Source: Microbacteriaceae bacterium BACL25 MAG-120322-bin65
GTDB lineage: Bacteria; Actinomycetota; Actinomycetes; Actinomycetales; Microbacteriaceae
Length of the DNA: 35,816 nucleotides
Assembly: GCA_001438965.1 (NCBI GenBank)
Contig: LIAY01000004.1
Coordinates: 1-35,816 of the forward strand
Direction of reading: 5' to 3'
Shown: piece by piece, positions 10,662 through 21,167 of the stretch
How positions within the stretch are numbered: the stretch's first letter is position 1
Layout of the letters: each line of letters begins with the position of its first letter
The notes under the pieces: generated by a model
Databases searched by the model: none
The model's input: only the letters and a program-made list of their open reading frames with translations
What the model was told of the DNA's origin: nothing
Made by a program: the position numbers and the translations under genes

Positions 10662-10688
10662 CTAGCACTCTAATGGTGAGTGTGCTAA
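10662..10688. promoter_or_regulatory. CIRCE element 2 (HrcA operator)
   Basis: ctagcactc-taatggtga-gtgtgctaa; near-consensus CIRCE 26 bp upstream of the groES GTG. Confidence 0.75.
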
Positions 10689-10714
10689 CCCAAAGTCTCA
10701 GAAAGAGGTCAACC

Positions 10715-11011
10715 GTGTCGGTATCCATCAAGCCGCTCGAAGATCGAATCGTGATCAAGCAGCTAGAAGCAGAACAGATGACTGCCTCTGGTTTGGTCAT
10801 CCCAGACACAGCAAAAGAGAAGCCTCAGGAAGGCGAAGTTGTTGCAGTCGGCCCCGGTCGCTTCGATGACAACGCTAACCGAGTTCCCATGGATGTTGCC
10901 GTGGGCGATCTCGTGCTGTACTCGAAGTACGGTGGCACCGAAGTGAAGTTCGGCAACGACGAGTACCTCGTCCTGTCAGCTCGCGACGTGCTCGCTATCG
11001 TCGAACGCTAA
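10715..11011 (+). CDS. groES: Co-chaperonin GroES
   Basis: [49 protein letters not shown]...[33 protein letters not shown] start with AGAGG RBS (ORF track start at 10673 lies inside CIRCE 2). Confidence 0.97.
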   Translation: MSVSIKPLEDRIVIKQLEAEQMTASGLVIPDTAKEKPQEGEVVAVGPGRFDDNANRVPMDVAVGDLVLYSKYGGTEVKFGNDEYLVLSARDVLAIVER

Positions 11012-11029
11012 ACGAATCAAATATCGTCA

Positions 11030-11062
11030 CCTCGGGGCTCACACACTGTGTGGGCCCCGAGG
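11030..11062 (+). terminator. Rho-independent-like hairpin downstream of groES
   Basis: cctcgggg...ccccgagg arms with extended internal pairing, immediately after the groES stop. Confidence 0.7.
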
Positions 11063-11097
11063 TAGTTAACGCCCCACCCCGGGTATAACCTGATGCG

Positions 11098-12012
11098 GTG
11101 AGCGAGAACACAACCCGGCGCGATGGCTTTCTTTCCGCGCTTGCCGCTTATGGTCTCTGGGGCATGTTGCCTGCTTTTTTTGTTGCCTTGGATCCCAGTG
11201 GGCCGGTTGAAATCCTGGCTTGGAGAATCCTTCTTTCGTTGATTTTCTGCGTTATCTTGTTGCTGTTCATGCGGCGGTTGCCCGCGGTTGTTCGGTTACT
11301 TGGGCAAGGGAAAATCCTCGGACTTTCGGCTTTTGCCGCTGTTTTCATCTTGATCAACTGGTCGGTATATGTTTATGCCGCCCTCAATCAGTTCATCGTG
11401 GAGGCGGCCCTCGGCTATTTCATCAATCCGTTAATCACCGTGGCTTTGGGTGTGGTGGTGCTCAAAGAGAAGCTGCGTCCAGGCCAATGGGTATCACTTG
11501 GCCTGGCTGTGGTTGCGGTGATAATTCTGGCGGTGGGTGTGGGATCAGTGCCCGTGATTTCTCTCACGTTGGCCTTTTCTTTCGGTCTTTACGGGTTTGT
11601 GAAAAACCGCATGGGGCCTCGAGTGAAATCCCTCGATAGCCTCACTCTGGAAACGATGTGGCTTTCGCCCATAGCCATCGGCTTATTGATTTTTGTGGCA
11701 ACCCGTGACGGATTGTCACTGGGCACCTTAGGTCTTACACATACCGCGTTGTTGCTCTCTGCGGGCGCAGTGACTTCGATTCCGTTGCTGTTTTTTGGGG
11801 CGGCTGCCAGGCGTTTACCCCTATCGATTATGGGGTTGATGCAATACCTCGCTCCGGTGATGCAGTTTCTTTTTGGAGTAGTCATTATGGGCGAGCCGAT
11901 GCCCTTAGAACGCTGGATTGGCTTTGGGCTGGTGTGGATCGCACTGGCCATTTTGAGCGTTGATGCCCTCAGGCATCGGCGTAATCGGGTGCCGGTGGTC
12001 GAAAATCTATGA
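11098..12012 (+). CDS. rarD: EamA-family transporter, RarD type
   Basis: Multi-TM; DGFLSALAAYGLWGMLPAFFVAL and NWSVYVYAALNQFIVEAALGYFINPLITVALGVVVLKEKLRPGQW are RarD signatures. Confidence 0.88.
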   Translation: MSENTTRRDGFLSALAAYGLWGMLPAFFVALDPSGPVEILAWRILLSLIFCVILLLFMRRLPAVVRLLGQGKILGLSAFAAVFILINWSVYVYAALNQFIVEAALGYFINPLITVALGVVVLKEKLRPGQWVSLGLAVVAVIILAVGVGSVPVISLTLAFSFGLYGFVKNRMGPRVKSLDSLTLETMWLSPIAIGLLIFVATRDGLSLGTLGLTHTALLLSAGAVTSIPLLFFGAAARRLPLSIMGLMQYLAPVMQFLFGVVIMGEPMPLERWIGFGLVWIALAILSVDALRHRRNRVPVVENL

Positions 12013-12042
12013 TTGCCTCGGAATAACGCATAAAATCGATGC

Positions 12043-12060
12043 CATCCTGTTACCAGGATG
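12043..12060. other. Small hairpin in rarD / substrate-binding-protein intergenic region
   Basis: catcctg-ttac-caggatg, 7-bp perfect stem. Confidence 0.4.
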
Positions 12061-12174
12061 TAACGAATTCAGCTTGTTTCCAGAGCATATTGCGCCTACG
12101 TTAGAGACTTGTGGCCGTGCACGTCATGGCCATTATCTAGATAAATAGTTAACCATCAATAATAAAGGAGCATC

Positions 12175-13440
12175 ATGAGCGTAATTTCTAAGGCTGGGAC
12201 TGGCTTTGCCATTCTCGCTGCCTCAGCGCTAGTGCTCAGCGGCTGTGCAGCCGCTGATGAAATGGCTTCTGAAACCACTGAGGAAGCCCCCACGGCTGCC
12301 GCAGAGGCTTTGGAACTACTGATCGGTACGGCTTTGCCGCAGACCGGTAACCTTGCATTCCTCGGGCCACCCGAAGAAGCTGGTGTAGCACTCGCTGTCC
12401 AGGACATCAACGACGCTGCAGCTGGCATCACCGTTGACGTTGTGTGGGGCGACTCCGGAGATACTGACAACAAGGCATATGAAACTGAGATTCCCCGTCT
12501 GCTCAACGCAGGTGTGTCGGCAATCTTGGGTGCTGCATCGTCAGGTACCTCCCTTCAGTTCATCGACCAGATTGTTGCAGCGAACGTAATCCAGTTCTCT
12601 CCTGCCAACACTTCGGCCGCATTCACCGACTACGAGGACAACGGTCTGTACTGGCGTACAGCCCCTTCTGACGTTCTTCAGGGTGAGGTGCTCGGAAACT
12701 GGCTCGCTGAAGACGGTCACCAGAACATCGCCATGATGGTTCTGAATGACTCCTACGGCACCGGTCTTGCTAAGTTCACCACGGAGGCCTTCGAGGCTGC
12801 CGGTGGTTCTGTGCTAGCAGCCCCTACCTACAACACGGGAGACACCAACTTCACCTCTCAGATCAACGAGGTGCTCGCAGTTGACCCCGACGCCATTGTC
12901 CTCATCACTTTCGAAGAGGCCAAGACCATCATTCCTGAGCTGTTGAGCCAGTACCCCTCCGACCAGATTTACATGGTCGATGGTAACCTCGCTAACTTCA
13001 GCGCTGACTTCGAGGCCGGCACCATGACCGGTGCGAAGGGAACCCTTCCTGGTCTGGACACCAACGTAATCGGTGACTTCACTGAGCGCATGAACGAGAG
13101 CTGGGTTGCCGCAGGCAACGCTGATCTCGGAGGTGTCTTTGCCTACGGTGCTGAGGCTTACGACTCAGTCGTATTGCTCGCGCTTGCTGCTCTTGCAGCC
13201 GGTGCAACCGATGGTCCTACAGTCGCTGGCAAGCTCCAGGAAGTTTCTGGCGGCTCCGGTGGTGGCGAGAAGTGCACCAGCTTTGCTGACTGTGCTGCCA
13301 TCATCAACGCCGGTGGCGTTGCTGACTATGACGGCGTGTCCGGTCCCATCACCTTCAACGAGGTGGGCGACCCAACAGAAGCCAGCATTGGTAAGTACAT
13401 CTACCTTGAGGACAACACCTACGTGCCTTTCGCAGGCTAG
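12175..13440 (+). CDS. ABC transporter substrate-binding lipoprotein (branched-chain amino acid / LivK-type)
   Basis: Lipobox ALVLSGC; IGTALPQTGNLAFLGPPEEAGVALAVQDIN; periplasmic-binding type I fold pattern; convergent with livHMGF. Confidence 0.88.
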   Translation: MSVISKAGTGFAILAASALVLSGCAAADEMASETTEEAPTAAAEALELLIGTALPQTGNLAFLGPPEEAGVALAVQDINDAAAGITVDVVWGDSGDTDNKAYETEIPRLLNAGVSAILGAASSGTSLQFIDQIVAANVIQFSPANTSAAFTDYEDNGLYWRTAPSDVLQGEVLGNWLAEDGHQNIAMMVLNDSYGTGLAKFTTEAFEAAGGSVLAAPTYNTGDTNFTSQINEVLAVDPDAIVLITFEEAKTIIPELLSQYPSDQIYMVDGNLANFSADFEAGTMTGAKGTLPGLDTNVIGDFTERMNESWVAAGNADLGGVFAYGAEAYDSVVLLALAALAAGATDGPTVAGKLQEVSGGSGGGEKCTSFADCAAIINAGGVADYDGVSGPITFNEVGDPTEASIGKYIYLEDNTYVPFAG

Positions 13441-13468
13441 TAGCGAGTTGCCTCTTTAGAGGTATAGG

Positions 13469-13498
13469 CGTGGGCCCCGGGGAAACCCGGGGCCCACG
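13469..13498. terminator. Strong terminator-like hairpin after the substrate-binding-protein gene
   Basis: cgtgggccccggg-gaaa-cccggggcccacg: 13-bp perfect stem with a GAAA tetraloop; no clear U-tract. Confidence 0.8.
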
Positions 13499-13546
13499 TC
13501 CGTTTAACGCTTACGAAGCTCCACTCAAACCGGGAACAACAATGAG

Positions 13547-13563
13547 CCACCTCAGTGAGGTGG
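13547..13563. terminator. Second short hairpin between convergent genes, possible terminator for livF
   Basis: ccacct-cagtg-aggtgg inverted repeat 17 bp downstream of the livF stop. Confidence 0.4.
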
Positions 13564-13579
13564 TCTGAGAAAACGGGGC

Positions 13580-14311
13580 TTAGGTTCCGAGCGTTCCGAG
13601 GTAGAGGTTGATGACCTTTGGGTCGGTCAGCAGTTCACGACCGGTCCCCGTGTATGCGTCAGTGCCCTGGTCGAGCACGTACGCGCGGTCACAGATCTGT
13701 AGGCATCGTCTGGCGTTTTGTTCCACCATGATGGTGGTCACGCCCGCCTTGTTGATCTCTGAGACGCGGATAAACGCTTCGTCCTGTCGGACTGGCGAGA
13801 GGCCAGCAGACGGTTCATCGAGTAGCAGTACTTTGGGGTCCATCATTAGTGCACGCCCCATAGCGACCATTTGACGCTCACCCCCGGAAAGGGAGCCCGC
13901 GCGCTGCTTCAGGCGCTTCTTGAGATCATCGAATAGGCCCACTACAAAATCCAACCGCTCTGCATAATTCTTGGGCTGTTGGAAGACCCCCATTTGTAGG
14001 TTCTCTTCAATAGTGAGGCTTGGGAAGACGTTGTTGTTCTGAGGCACCATTCCCACACCGCGCTCAACGAGCTTGTTAGCCTTAAGCCCCGTGATGTCAT
14101 CCCCATTCAAGGTGATGTGACCCTCGCGAATCTTGACCTGGCCAAAGATGGCCTTCAACAGGGTGGACTTTCCTGCACCGTTGGGACCAATGATTCCAAT
14201 GAGCTCGCCCTGGCGGGCTTCAATCGAACATCCGTTGAGGATATTGACGCCGGGAAGGTAGCCAGCGAAAAGGTTATCAACGTGGATTACGGGTGTGTTG
14301 TTATCGGCCAT
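13580..14311 (-). CDS. livF: Branched-chain amino acid-type ABC transporter ATP-binding protein LivF
   Basis: GIIGPNGAGKSTLLKAIFG, LSGGERQMVAMGRALM, LLLDEPSAGLSP. Confidence 0.92.
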   Translation of the reverse strand: MADNNTPVIHVDNLFAGYLPGVNILNGCSIEARQGELIGIIGPNGAGKSTLLKAIFGQVKIREGHITLNGDDITGLKANKLVERGVGMVPQNNNVFPSLTIEENLQMGVFQQPKNYAERLDFVVGLFDDLKKRLKQRAGSLSGGERQMVAMGRALMMDPKVLLLDEPSAGLSPVRQDEAFIRVSEINKAGVTTIMVEQNARRCLQICDRAYVLDQGTDAYTGTGRELLTDPKVINLYLGTLGT

Positions 14312-14337
14312 TTAGCTTCTCACTCTTCTCGTCCGAC

Positions 14338-15228
14338 TTATTCGGAAATCTTCGGGATTCGACCGGTCACGGTCCCCAGGTCAACGTCTTGGTGGGAACC
14401 CAAATACGCGTCAATTACGGCAGGGTTCTTCATGACTTGATCAGCGGGGCCTTCCGCGACGACTCGACCTTCGGCCATCACCACAACCCAGTCGGCAATG
14501 TGACTGACCATGTGCATGTCGTGCTCAACGAAGAGCACGGTCATGCCCTCTTTTTTAAGATCAAGAATGTGGTCCAAGAGGGACTGAGTCAGCGCAGGGT
14601 TCACACCCGCCATCGGCTCATCAAGCATCACCAGTTCGGGGTCACTCATTAGTGCACGAGCCATTTCGAGTAGTTTGCGCTGACCGCCAGAAAGGCTCGC
14701 CGCAAAATCGTCTTTTTTGGTGTCGAGCTTGAACTTACTCAGCAAAAGCATTGCCTTCTCGGCAATCTCGTCGTCCTGTTTCTTCCACATGAAGGGAAAG
14801 AGTGAATTGAGAAAATTCTCACCTTTTTGGTCCTTGGCGCCGAGTTTCATGTTGTCGAGCACGGTGAGCAGACCGAGAGCTTTGGTGAGTTGGAAGGTTC
14901 TTACCTGCCCCATCTGGGCGAGCTTGAATGCTGGCACGCCGGCGATGTTTTTGCCGCCAAAGGTCCATTCCCCGGTGTCGGGCTTATCAAATCCGGTCAG
15001 CAAGTTAAACAGGGTCGTCTTACCGGCACCGTTGGGGCCAATCAGCGCGGTAATGGCACCACGAGGAATCTCGAGGTGGTCCACATCGACGGCGGTGAGA
15101 CCACCGAATTGCCGACGAACGTGATCCATCGAGATGATGGGGTCCACTTTCTTTACTCCCGGCTCGATTGTGCCGATGTGAAGACCCTGAGTCTTTGTTA
15201 CTTTGCCCGAACTGTTGTTACCTGACAA
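14338..15228 (-). CDS. livG: Branched-chain amino acid-type ABC transporter ATP-binding protein LivG
   Basis: ALIGPNGAGKTTLFNLLTGF, LSGGQRKLLEMARALM, VMLDEPMAGVNP; TTG start with 11-bp overlap with livM is only probable. Confidence 0.92.
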   Translation of the reverse strand: MSGNNSSGKVTKTQGLHIGTIEPGVKKVDPIISMDHVRRQFGGLTAVDVDHLEIPRGAITALIGPNGAGKTTLFNLLTGFDKPDTGEWTFGGKNIAGVPAFKLAQMGQVRTFQLTKALGLLTVLDNMKLGAKDQKGENFLNSLFPFMWKKQDDEIAEKAMLLLSKFKLDTKKDDFAASLSGGQRKLLEMARALMSDPELVMLDEPMAGVNPALTQSLLDHILDLKKEGMTVLFVEHDMHMVSHIADWVVVMAEGRVVAEGPADQVMKNPAVIDAYLGSHQDVDLGTVTGRIPKISE

Positions 15229-16198
15229 AGGTCATCTCCCTCTTATCGCCAAGGATTCCCTGGGGTCGGAATATCACCAGAAGAACGAGGCCGACACCGA
15301 CCAACACAAAGCGGAGTGTGGCTGCCTGTTGGGCCGTCACCATCGGCAGAATTCCCGAGGACACCAGCGACGGGAGCAGGTTAGATAGGAATGCCTGGAG
15401 AACCCAAAATACGACCGCACCAAGCAGCGGCCCAAAAACCGTTGCCGCGCCGCCGAGTAGGAGAGCAGTCCACACGAAGAAGGTCAACGAGGTGACGTAG
15501 ACGTTCGGATTGACCGCACTGGGAAGCGCATAAACAATTCCCCCGAGGGCTGCAATCACTCCACCGATAATGAGAGCCTGCATCTTGTAAGAAAAAACGT
15601 CTTTCCCAAGAGCCCGGACAGCGTCCTCGTCTTCGCGAATTCCCTTAATAACGCGGCCCCACGGGCTGTGCATGAGACGCCAGACGAAGAGCGCCGCGAG
15701 AGCAACCAGGACTACCCCAATAATCAGAACCCAGAATTCCACCTCGTTGTAAACCCAGGGCCCAAAGCCATACGTGCCCTCTGGGAACGGGTTAGAGGCC
15801 CTGAAGCTTGCGTGATAGCCAAAAAGGCCATCGGCGGACCCAGTGACCTCTTCAAAGGCCGTAGTGAGGAAAAGCAAACGAAGAATCTCGGCTGTCGCAA
15901 TGGTCACAATCGCGAGGTAGTCCCCTCGAAGTCGCAGAGTAGGAACACCCATGACGATGGCGAAGAGCACTGATGCGCCCACTCCCATCAGGGCAGCCGC
16001 CCACCATGGCAAACCAAAGGTCAGAATTGAAATCGCGTAACCGTAGCCTCCAACCGCCATGAAGCCGGCGATTCCCATGTTGAGCAAGCCCGCAAACCCG
16101 AAGTGGACCGCAAGCCCCAACGCGGCGAGAGCAAAAGCCATCGTCGCTGGGCTCAACAGCGATTGGGCTGTGTTTGAGAGAATTGATCCCCAGTCCAT
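15218..16198 (-). CDS. livM: Branched-chain amino acid-type ABC transporter permease LivM
   Basis: Multi-TM; GVPTLRLRGDYLAIVTIATAEILR and RSPWGRVIKGIREDEDAVRALGKDVF-like LivM motifs. Confidence 0.92.
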   Translation of the reverse strand: MDWGSILSNTAQSLLSPATMAFALAALGLAVHFGFAGLLNMGIAGFMAVGGYGYAISILTFGLPWWAAALMGVGASVLFAIVMGVPTLRLRGDYLAIVTIATAEILRLLFLTTAFEEVTGSADGLFGYHASFRASNPFPEGTYGFGPWVYNEVEFWVLIIGVVLVALAALFVWRLMHSPWGRVIKGIREDEDAVRALGKDVFSYKMQALIIGGVIAALGGIVYALPSAVNPNVYVTSLTFFVWTALLLGGAATVFGPLLGAVVFWVLQAFLSNLLPSLVSSGILPMVTAQQAATLRFVLVGVGLVLLVIFRPQGILGDKREMTFVR

Positions 16199-16207
16199 CT
16201 GTGTCCC

Positions 16208-17467
16208 CTAACCTATGCGTTCTTTTCGGCCCAACAGGCCTTGAGGCCTGACGAGCAGAATTGCGATGAGTAGTACGAGAGCCCCGACGTACTTCAAGTC
16301 AGAGGGAATGACTAGGGCAGAGGTTTCGACCATGACCCCGACGATCAATGCCCCTATCAGAGCGCCGAAAGCGGTTCCCAAACCACCCAGTACCACCGCA
16401 GCGAACATCAGCAAAAGAATTTTCTCACCCATATCCCATTTGATGCCGGGTCGGAAGTAAGCCCACAAGATTCCAGATAGCCCCGCAAGCATGGAGGCAA
16501 GAATCCACACAATCCTGACAACTCGGTCGACATCAATACCCGAAGCGGCGGCGAGAGAAGCGTTATCCGAAATAGCTCGGGTGGCTTTTCCAGTGTTGGA
16601 GTAAAGAAGCCACAGCGCAAAGAGAACAATGACCACCAGGCTGATTGCCATGCTGGCAAGGTCAACCGTGCTCAAGGCGACTGCCCCAAAGAGTGGGATT
16701 TTGTTCGCACCAGAACCGGGCAACTGCATGGTTCCACCGCCAACGAAGAACTGGAACACGTAGCGCACAGCGAGAGAGAGTCCAATACTGACAATCATCA
16801 GTTGAACGAGCCCCAACCCTCTCGCCCGAAGCGGTTTCCATAGTCCTGCATCTTGAACCCACCCGAGCCCGGCACTGGCGGCCACCGCTAAGGGGAAAGC
16901 AATCCACAAAGGCAGAGACAACACGACGCCAAATGCGTAGGCCATCAGGGCGCCAAATGTGACGAGTTCTGCGTGCGCAAAGTTAGACAATCCTGTTGTG
17001 CCATAAACCAGAGATAAACCGATAGAAGCAAGTCCCAGCATCAAACCAAAATTGACGCCATAAATGAGCCGCTGAACGACTTGGTCGAACAAGCTGATGA
17101 TCTGGCGTTCGCCTTCGCCGATAAAGAAGTTCTGGACCACACTGCCGCTGGGCCCAATCTCTGCCGACTGAGTAGCGCCACCCTCGAGGACAGCGATTCC
17201 TTCAGGCAAAGTCGACTCATCTAAAGTTACGTCGTAGGTGCCGCGCTCGGGGACTCCAATTACCCACTTACCGTCTGCGTCGGTGACCACTTCCGCGCTG
17301 TAACCATTGCCGGAAACTTCGATTCGAACTGAGGCGATGGGTTCCCCCTCGTTCTTTACGTTGCCAGCGATTCGGAAGTCGTATTCCTCACCAACCGTGT
17401 CCGCAAGGGCTGGGGAGGCAATGGAAGCTCCCATGAAGCCCAGGACGACGACCAGGAAAATCTTCAT
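16208..17467 (-). CDS. livH: LivH-type permease with N-terminal signal peptide and carboxypeptidase-regulatory-like (prealbumin-like) domain
   Basis: MKIFLVVVLGFMGASIASPALA signal; AGNVKNEGEPIASVRIEVSGNGYSAEVVTDADGKWVIGVPERGTYDVTL beta-sandwich repeat; then LivH core GLASIGLSLVYGTTGLSNFAHAELVTFGALMAY. ORF extends upstream to 17596; start 17467 inferred from the signal peptide. Confidence 0.88.
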   Translation of the reverse strand: MKIFLVVVLGFMGASIASPALADTVGEEYDFRIAGNVKNEGEPIASVRIEVSGNGYSAEVVTDADGKWVIGVPERGTYDVTLDESTLPEGIAVLEGGATQSAEIGPSGSVVQNFFIGEGERQIISLFDQVVQRLIYGVNFGLMLGLASIGLSLVYGTTGLSNFAHAELVTFGALMAYAFGVVLSLPLWIAFPLAVAASAGLGWVQDAGLWKPLRARGLGLVQLMIVSIGLSLAVRYVFQFFVGGGTMQLPGSGANKIPLFGAVALSTVDLASMAISLVVIVLFALWLLYSNTGKATRAISDNASLAAASGIDVDRVVRIVWILASMLAGLSGILWAYFRPGIKWDMGEKILLLMFAAVVLGGLGTAFGALIGALIVGVMVETSALVIPSDLKYVGALVLLIAILLVRPQGLLGRKERIG

Positions 17468-17694
17468 CACAGCGCCGAGCTTGCGCTCTGAGCGGTGGGT
17501 GACGGCTTGACTCACAATGCCTCCATAGGGTCGTGCACGAAATCGGTTCACGCCACTTCTCCTCGCGCCGCCATCGCCGCGTCCTGTGTTGGTCATTAGT
17601 TCTGTTTACGCCGCAGCGTGCACAGCGTTCCTATTATGCCGATGTATCGCACTGAGGTCGAACCGGTTACGATGTATTGAAACCAAATCGTTAG

Positions 17695-19236
<1,542 letters not shown>

Positions 19237-19259
19237 GCCGCCCTGAAAGGCCAGAAACT

Positions 19260-20369
19260 GTGCATGAAGTTGAGATTGGGCTGACTAAACGCGCTAATCG
19301 CGCGTACTCCTTTGATGATGTTGCGGTGGTGCCAAGCCGTCGAACTAGGGATCCCGAGGATGTCTCGGTGGACTGGAGCATTGATGCTTTTAGTTTCTCC
19401 ATGCCAGTAATAGCGGCGCCGATGGATTCTGTGATGTCACCTGCTACCGCAATCGCGATGGGAAAAATTGGCGGTTTAGGGGTTTTGAACCTCGAGGGTT
19501 TGTGGACCAGATATCAGGACCCCGAGCCCCTCTATGAAGAAATCGCGTCCCTGGCGGACGAGGAAGCAACGCGCGTCTTGCAGAGAATTTATGCCGAACC
19601 AATCAAGGTGGAATTGATTTCCCAGCGCTTGCAAGAAATTCGTGATGCGGGAGTGCCCGTTGCGGGCGCTCTTTCACCACAGCGCACCCGAGAGTTTTCC
19701 GAGACAGTGGTCAAAGCAGGCGTCGATCTTTTTGTGATTCGTGGAACGACAGTAAGCGCAGAGCATGTCAGCCAGAACCGCGAGCCGCTCAACCTTAAAG
19801 AGTTCATTTATGAACTTGATGTTCCAGTGATCGTGGGTGGAGCTGCGACCTATACCGCCGCACTTCACCTGATGCGCACCGGTGCTGCCGGTGTATTGGT
19901 CGGCTTTGGTGGCGGAGCGGCCTCCAGTACTCGGGCTGCTCTGGGAATCCAAGCTCCGATGGCTACTGCTATTTCTGATGTTGCGAGCGCCAGGCGAGAT
20001 TATTTGGATGAGTCTGGCGGACGTTATGTGCACGTCATCGCCGATGGCGGTTTGGGCCACAGCGGTGACATGGTGGCAGCTATTGCCACCGGTGCAGATG
20101 CGGTGATGCTGGGGTCCACGCTTGCTCGCAGTTCCGAGGCGCCAGGCCGGGGATGGCATTGGGGCCCAGAAGCTCACCACCCCACGCTGCCCCGCGGTTA
20201 TCGGGTCTGGGTGGGCCACGATGGGACACTCGAACACGTTCTTTTGGGACCTGCTCACAGCGCTGATGCCCGCACTAACCTGGTGGGAGCGTTGCGTCAC
20301 TCGATGGCGACCTGTGGATATTCCGATCTCAAAGAATTCCAGCGCGTCGACGTGGTCGTTCACAGCTAA
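19260..20369 (+). CDS. guaB3: GuaB3-type IMP dehydrogenase family protein
   Basis: Second IMPDH/GMPR-fold ORF without CBS domains; RANRAYSFDDVAVVPSRRTRDPEDV, ARRDYLDESGGRYVHVIADGGLGHSGD; directly after guaB. Confidence 0.9.
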   Translation: MHEVEIGLTKRANRAYSFDDVAVVPSRRTRDPEDVSVDWSIDAFSFSMPVIAAPMDSVMSPATAIAMGKIGGLGVLNLEGLWTRYQDPEPLYEEIASLADEEATRVLQRIYAEPIKVELISQRLQEIRDAGVPVAGALSPQRTREFSETVVKAGVDLFVIRGTTVSAEHVSQNREPLNLKEFIYELDVPVIVGGAATYTAALHLMRTGAAGVLVGFGGGAASSTRAALGIQAPMATAISDVASARRDYLDESGGRYVHVIADGGLGHSGDMVAAIATGADAVMLGSTLARSSEAPGRGWHWGPEAHHPTLPRGYRVWVGHDGTLEHVLLGPAHSADARTNLVGALRHSMATCGYSDLKEFQRVDVVVHS

Positions 20370-20432
20370 TCTCAGCCCACTCCACGCCAACACCTTTAGC
20401 CTTAGCGGGATGAGAATGAGAAGGGTGAGCCC

Positions 20433-21158
20433 ATGTGGCGCGTAGCACTGCGACCTCGGTGGCTCGCCGCTTTAGCGTTCGCTCTCGCGATGGCGGGTAT
20501 TTTCGCAGCCCTGAGCCAATGGCAGCTAGATCGCAGTATTGAGCAGGCCAGCGTTGTAGAGCGCGACACCGAAACGGCTGTAGCTCTGAGCAGTGTTGCC
20601 ACCCCTCAGAGCACTATTTCCACGGATGCCAGCGGTCGGAAAGTAACGGCCCAGTGCAGCTTTGTTCCGGGCGATGACGTGGTGATAACCCAGCGCTATT
20701 CAGAGAATCGCGAGGGTTCCTGGTTAGTGCGTCATTGCCAAACCCCTGAGGGTTATTCTCTGGCAGTGGCCGCGGGGTGGCTGGATGGTCTCGAGCGCAC
20801 TGCTGAGACATTCGAAAAGAGCGCGGAGCTGATCGGGCGTTATGTTCCCACCGAATCTCCCCAAGAGTCTGATTTCTTAGCCGGTGAGAACCAGGTTGTT
20901 TCCGTTGCCGAGTTGATAAACCTGTGGGTGAAACCTGGGCCTGTTTATGGTGGCTATCTGGTCCTAGATCAGGCCCCGCAAGGGTTAGCCAGCATCGTGA
21001 CAGTACCGCCGGAGACTGACCGCGAGCTTAATTGGCTCAATATTTTCTACGCTGCTGAATGGGTAATTTTTGCCCTCTTCGCTCTCTACCTTTGGTATCG
21101 ACTGGTAAAAGATGTGTGGGAGCGCGAGCTCGAAGAGGCGTTAAGTAACTCCGGCTAA
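20433..21158 (+). CDS. SURF1 family cytochrome oxidase biogenesis protein
   Basis: N-terminal TM with FAALSQWQLDRSIEQ and C-terminal TM; overall SURF1 layout. Confidence 0.82.
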   Translation: MWRVALRPRWLAALAFALAMAGIFAALSQWQLDRSIEQASVVERDTETAVALSSVATPQSTISTDASGRKVTAQCSFVPGDDVVITQRYSENREGSWLVRHCQTPEGYSLAVAAGWLDGLERTAETFEKSAELIGRYVPTESPQESDFLAGENQVVSVAELINLWVKPGPVYGGYLVLDQAPQGLASIVTVPPETDRELNWLNIFYAAEWVIFALFALYLWYRLVKDVWERELEEALSNSG

Positions 21159-21167
21159 ACTGAAGCC

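Noticed and set aside
10673-10714. ATG at 10673 as groES start
   Set aside because: Lies inside CIRCE 2; GTG at 10715 has an RBS and yields the normal GroES N-terminus.
12013-12174. Possible riboswitch or small RNA upstream of the binding-protein gene
   Set aside because: Only a 7-bp hairpin is visible; no known riboswitch consensus recognised.
19674-20393. 239-aa minus-strand ORF inside guaB3
   Set aside because: Shadow ORF antisense to a conserved gene; no recognisable domain.
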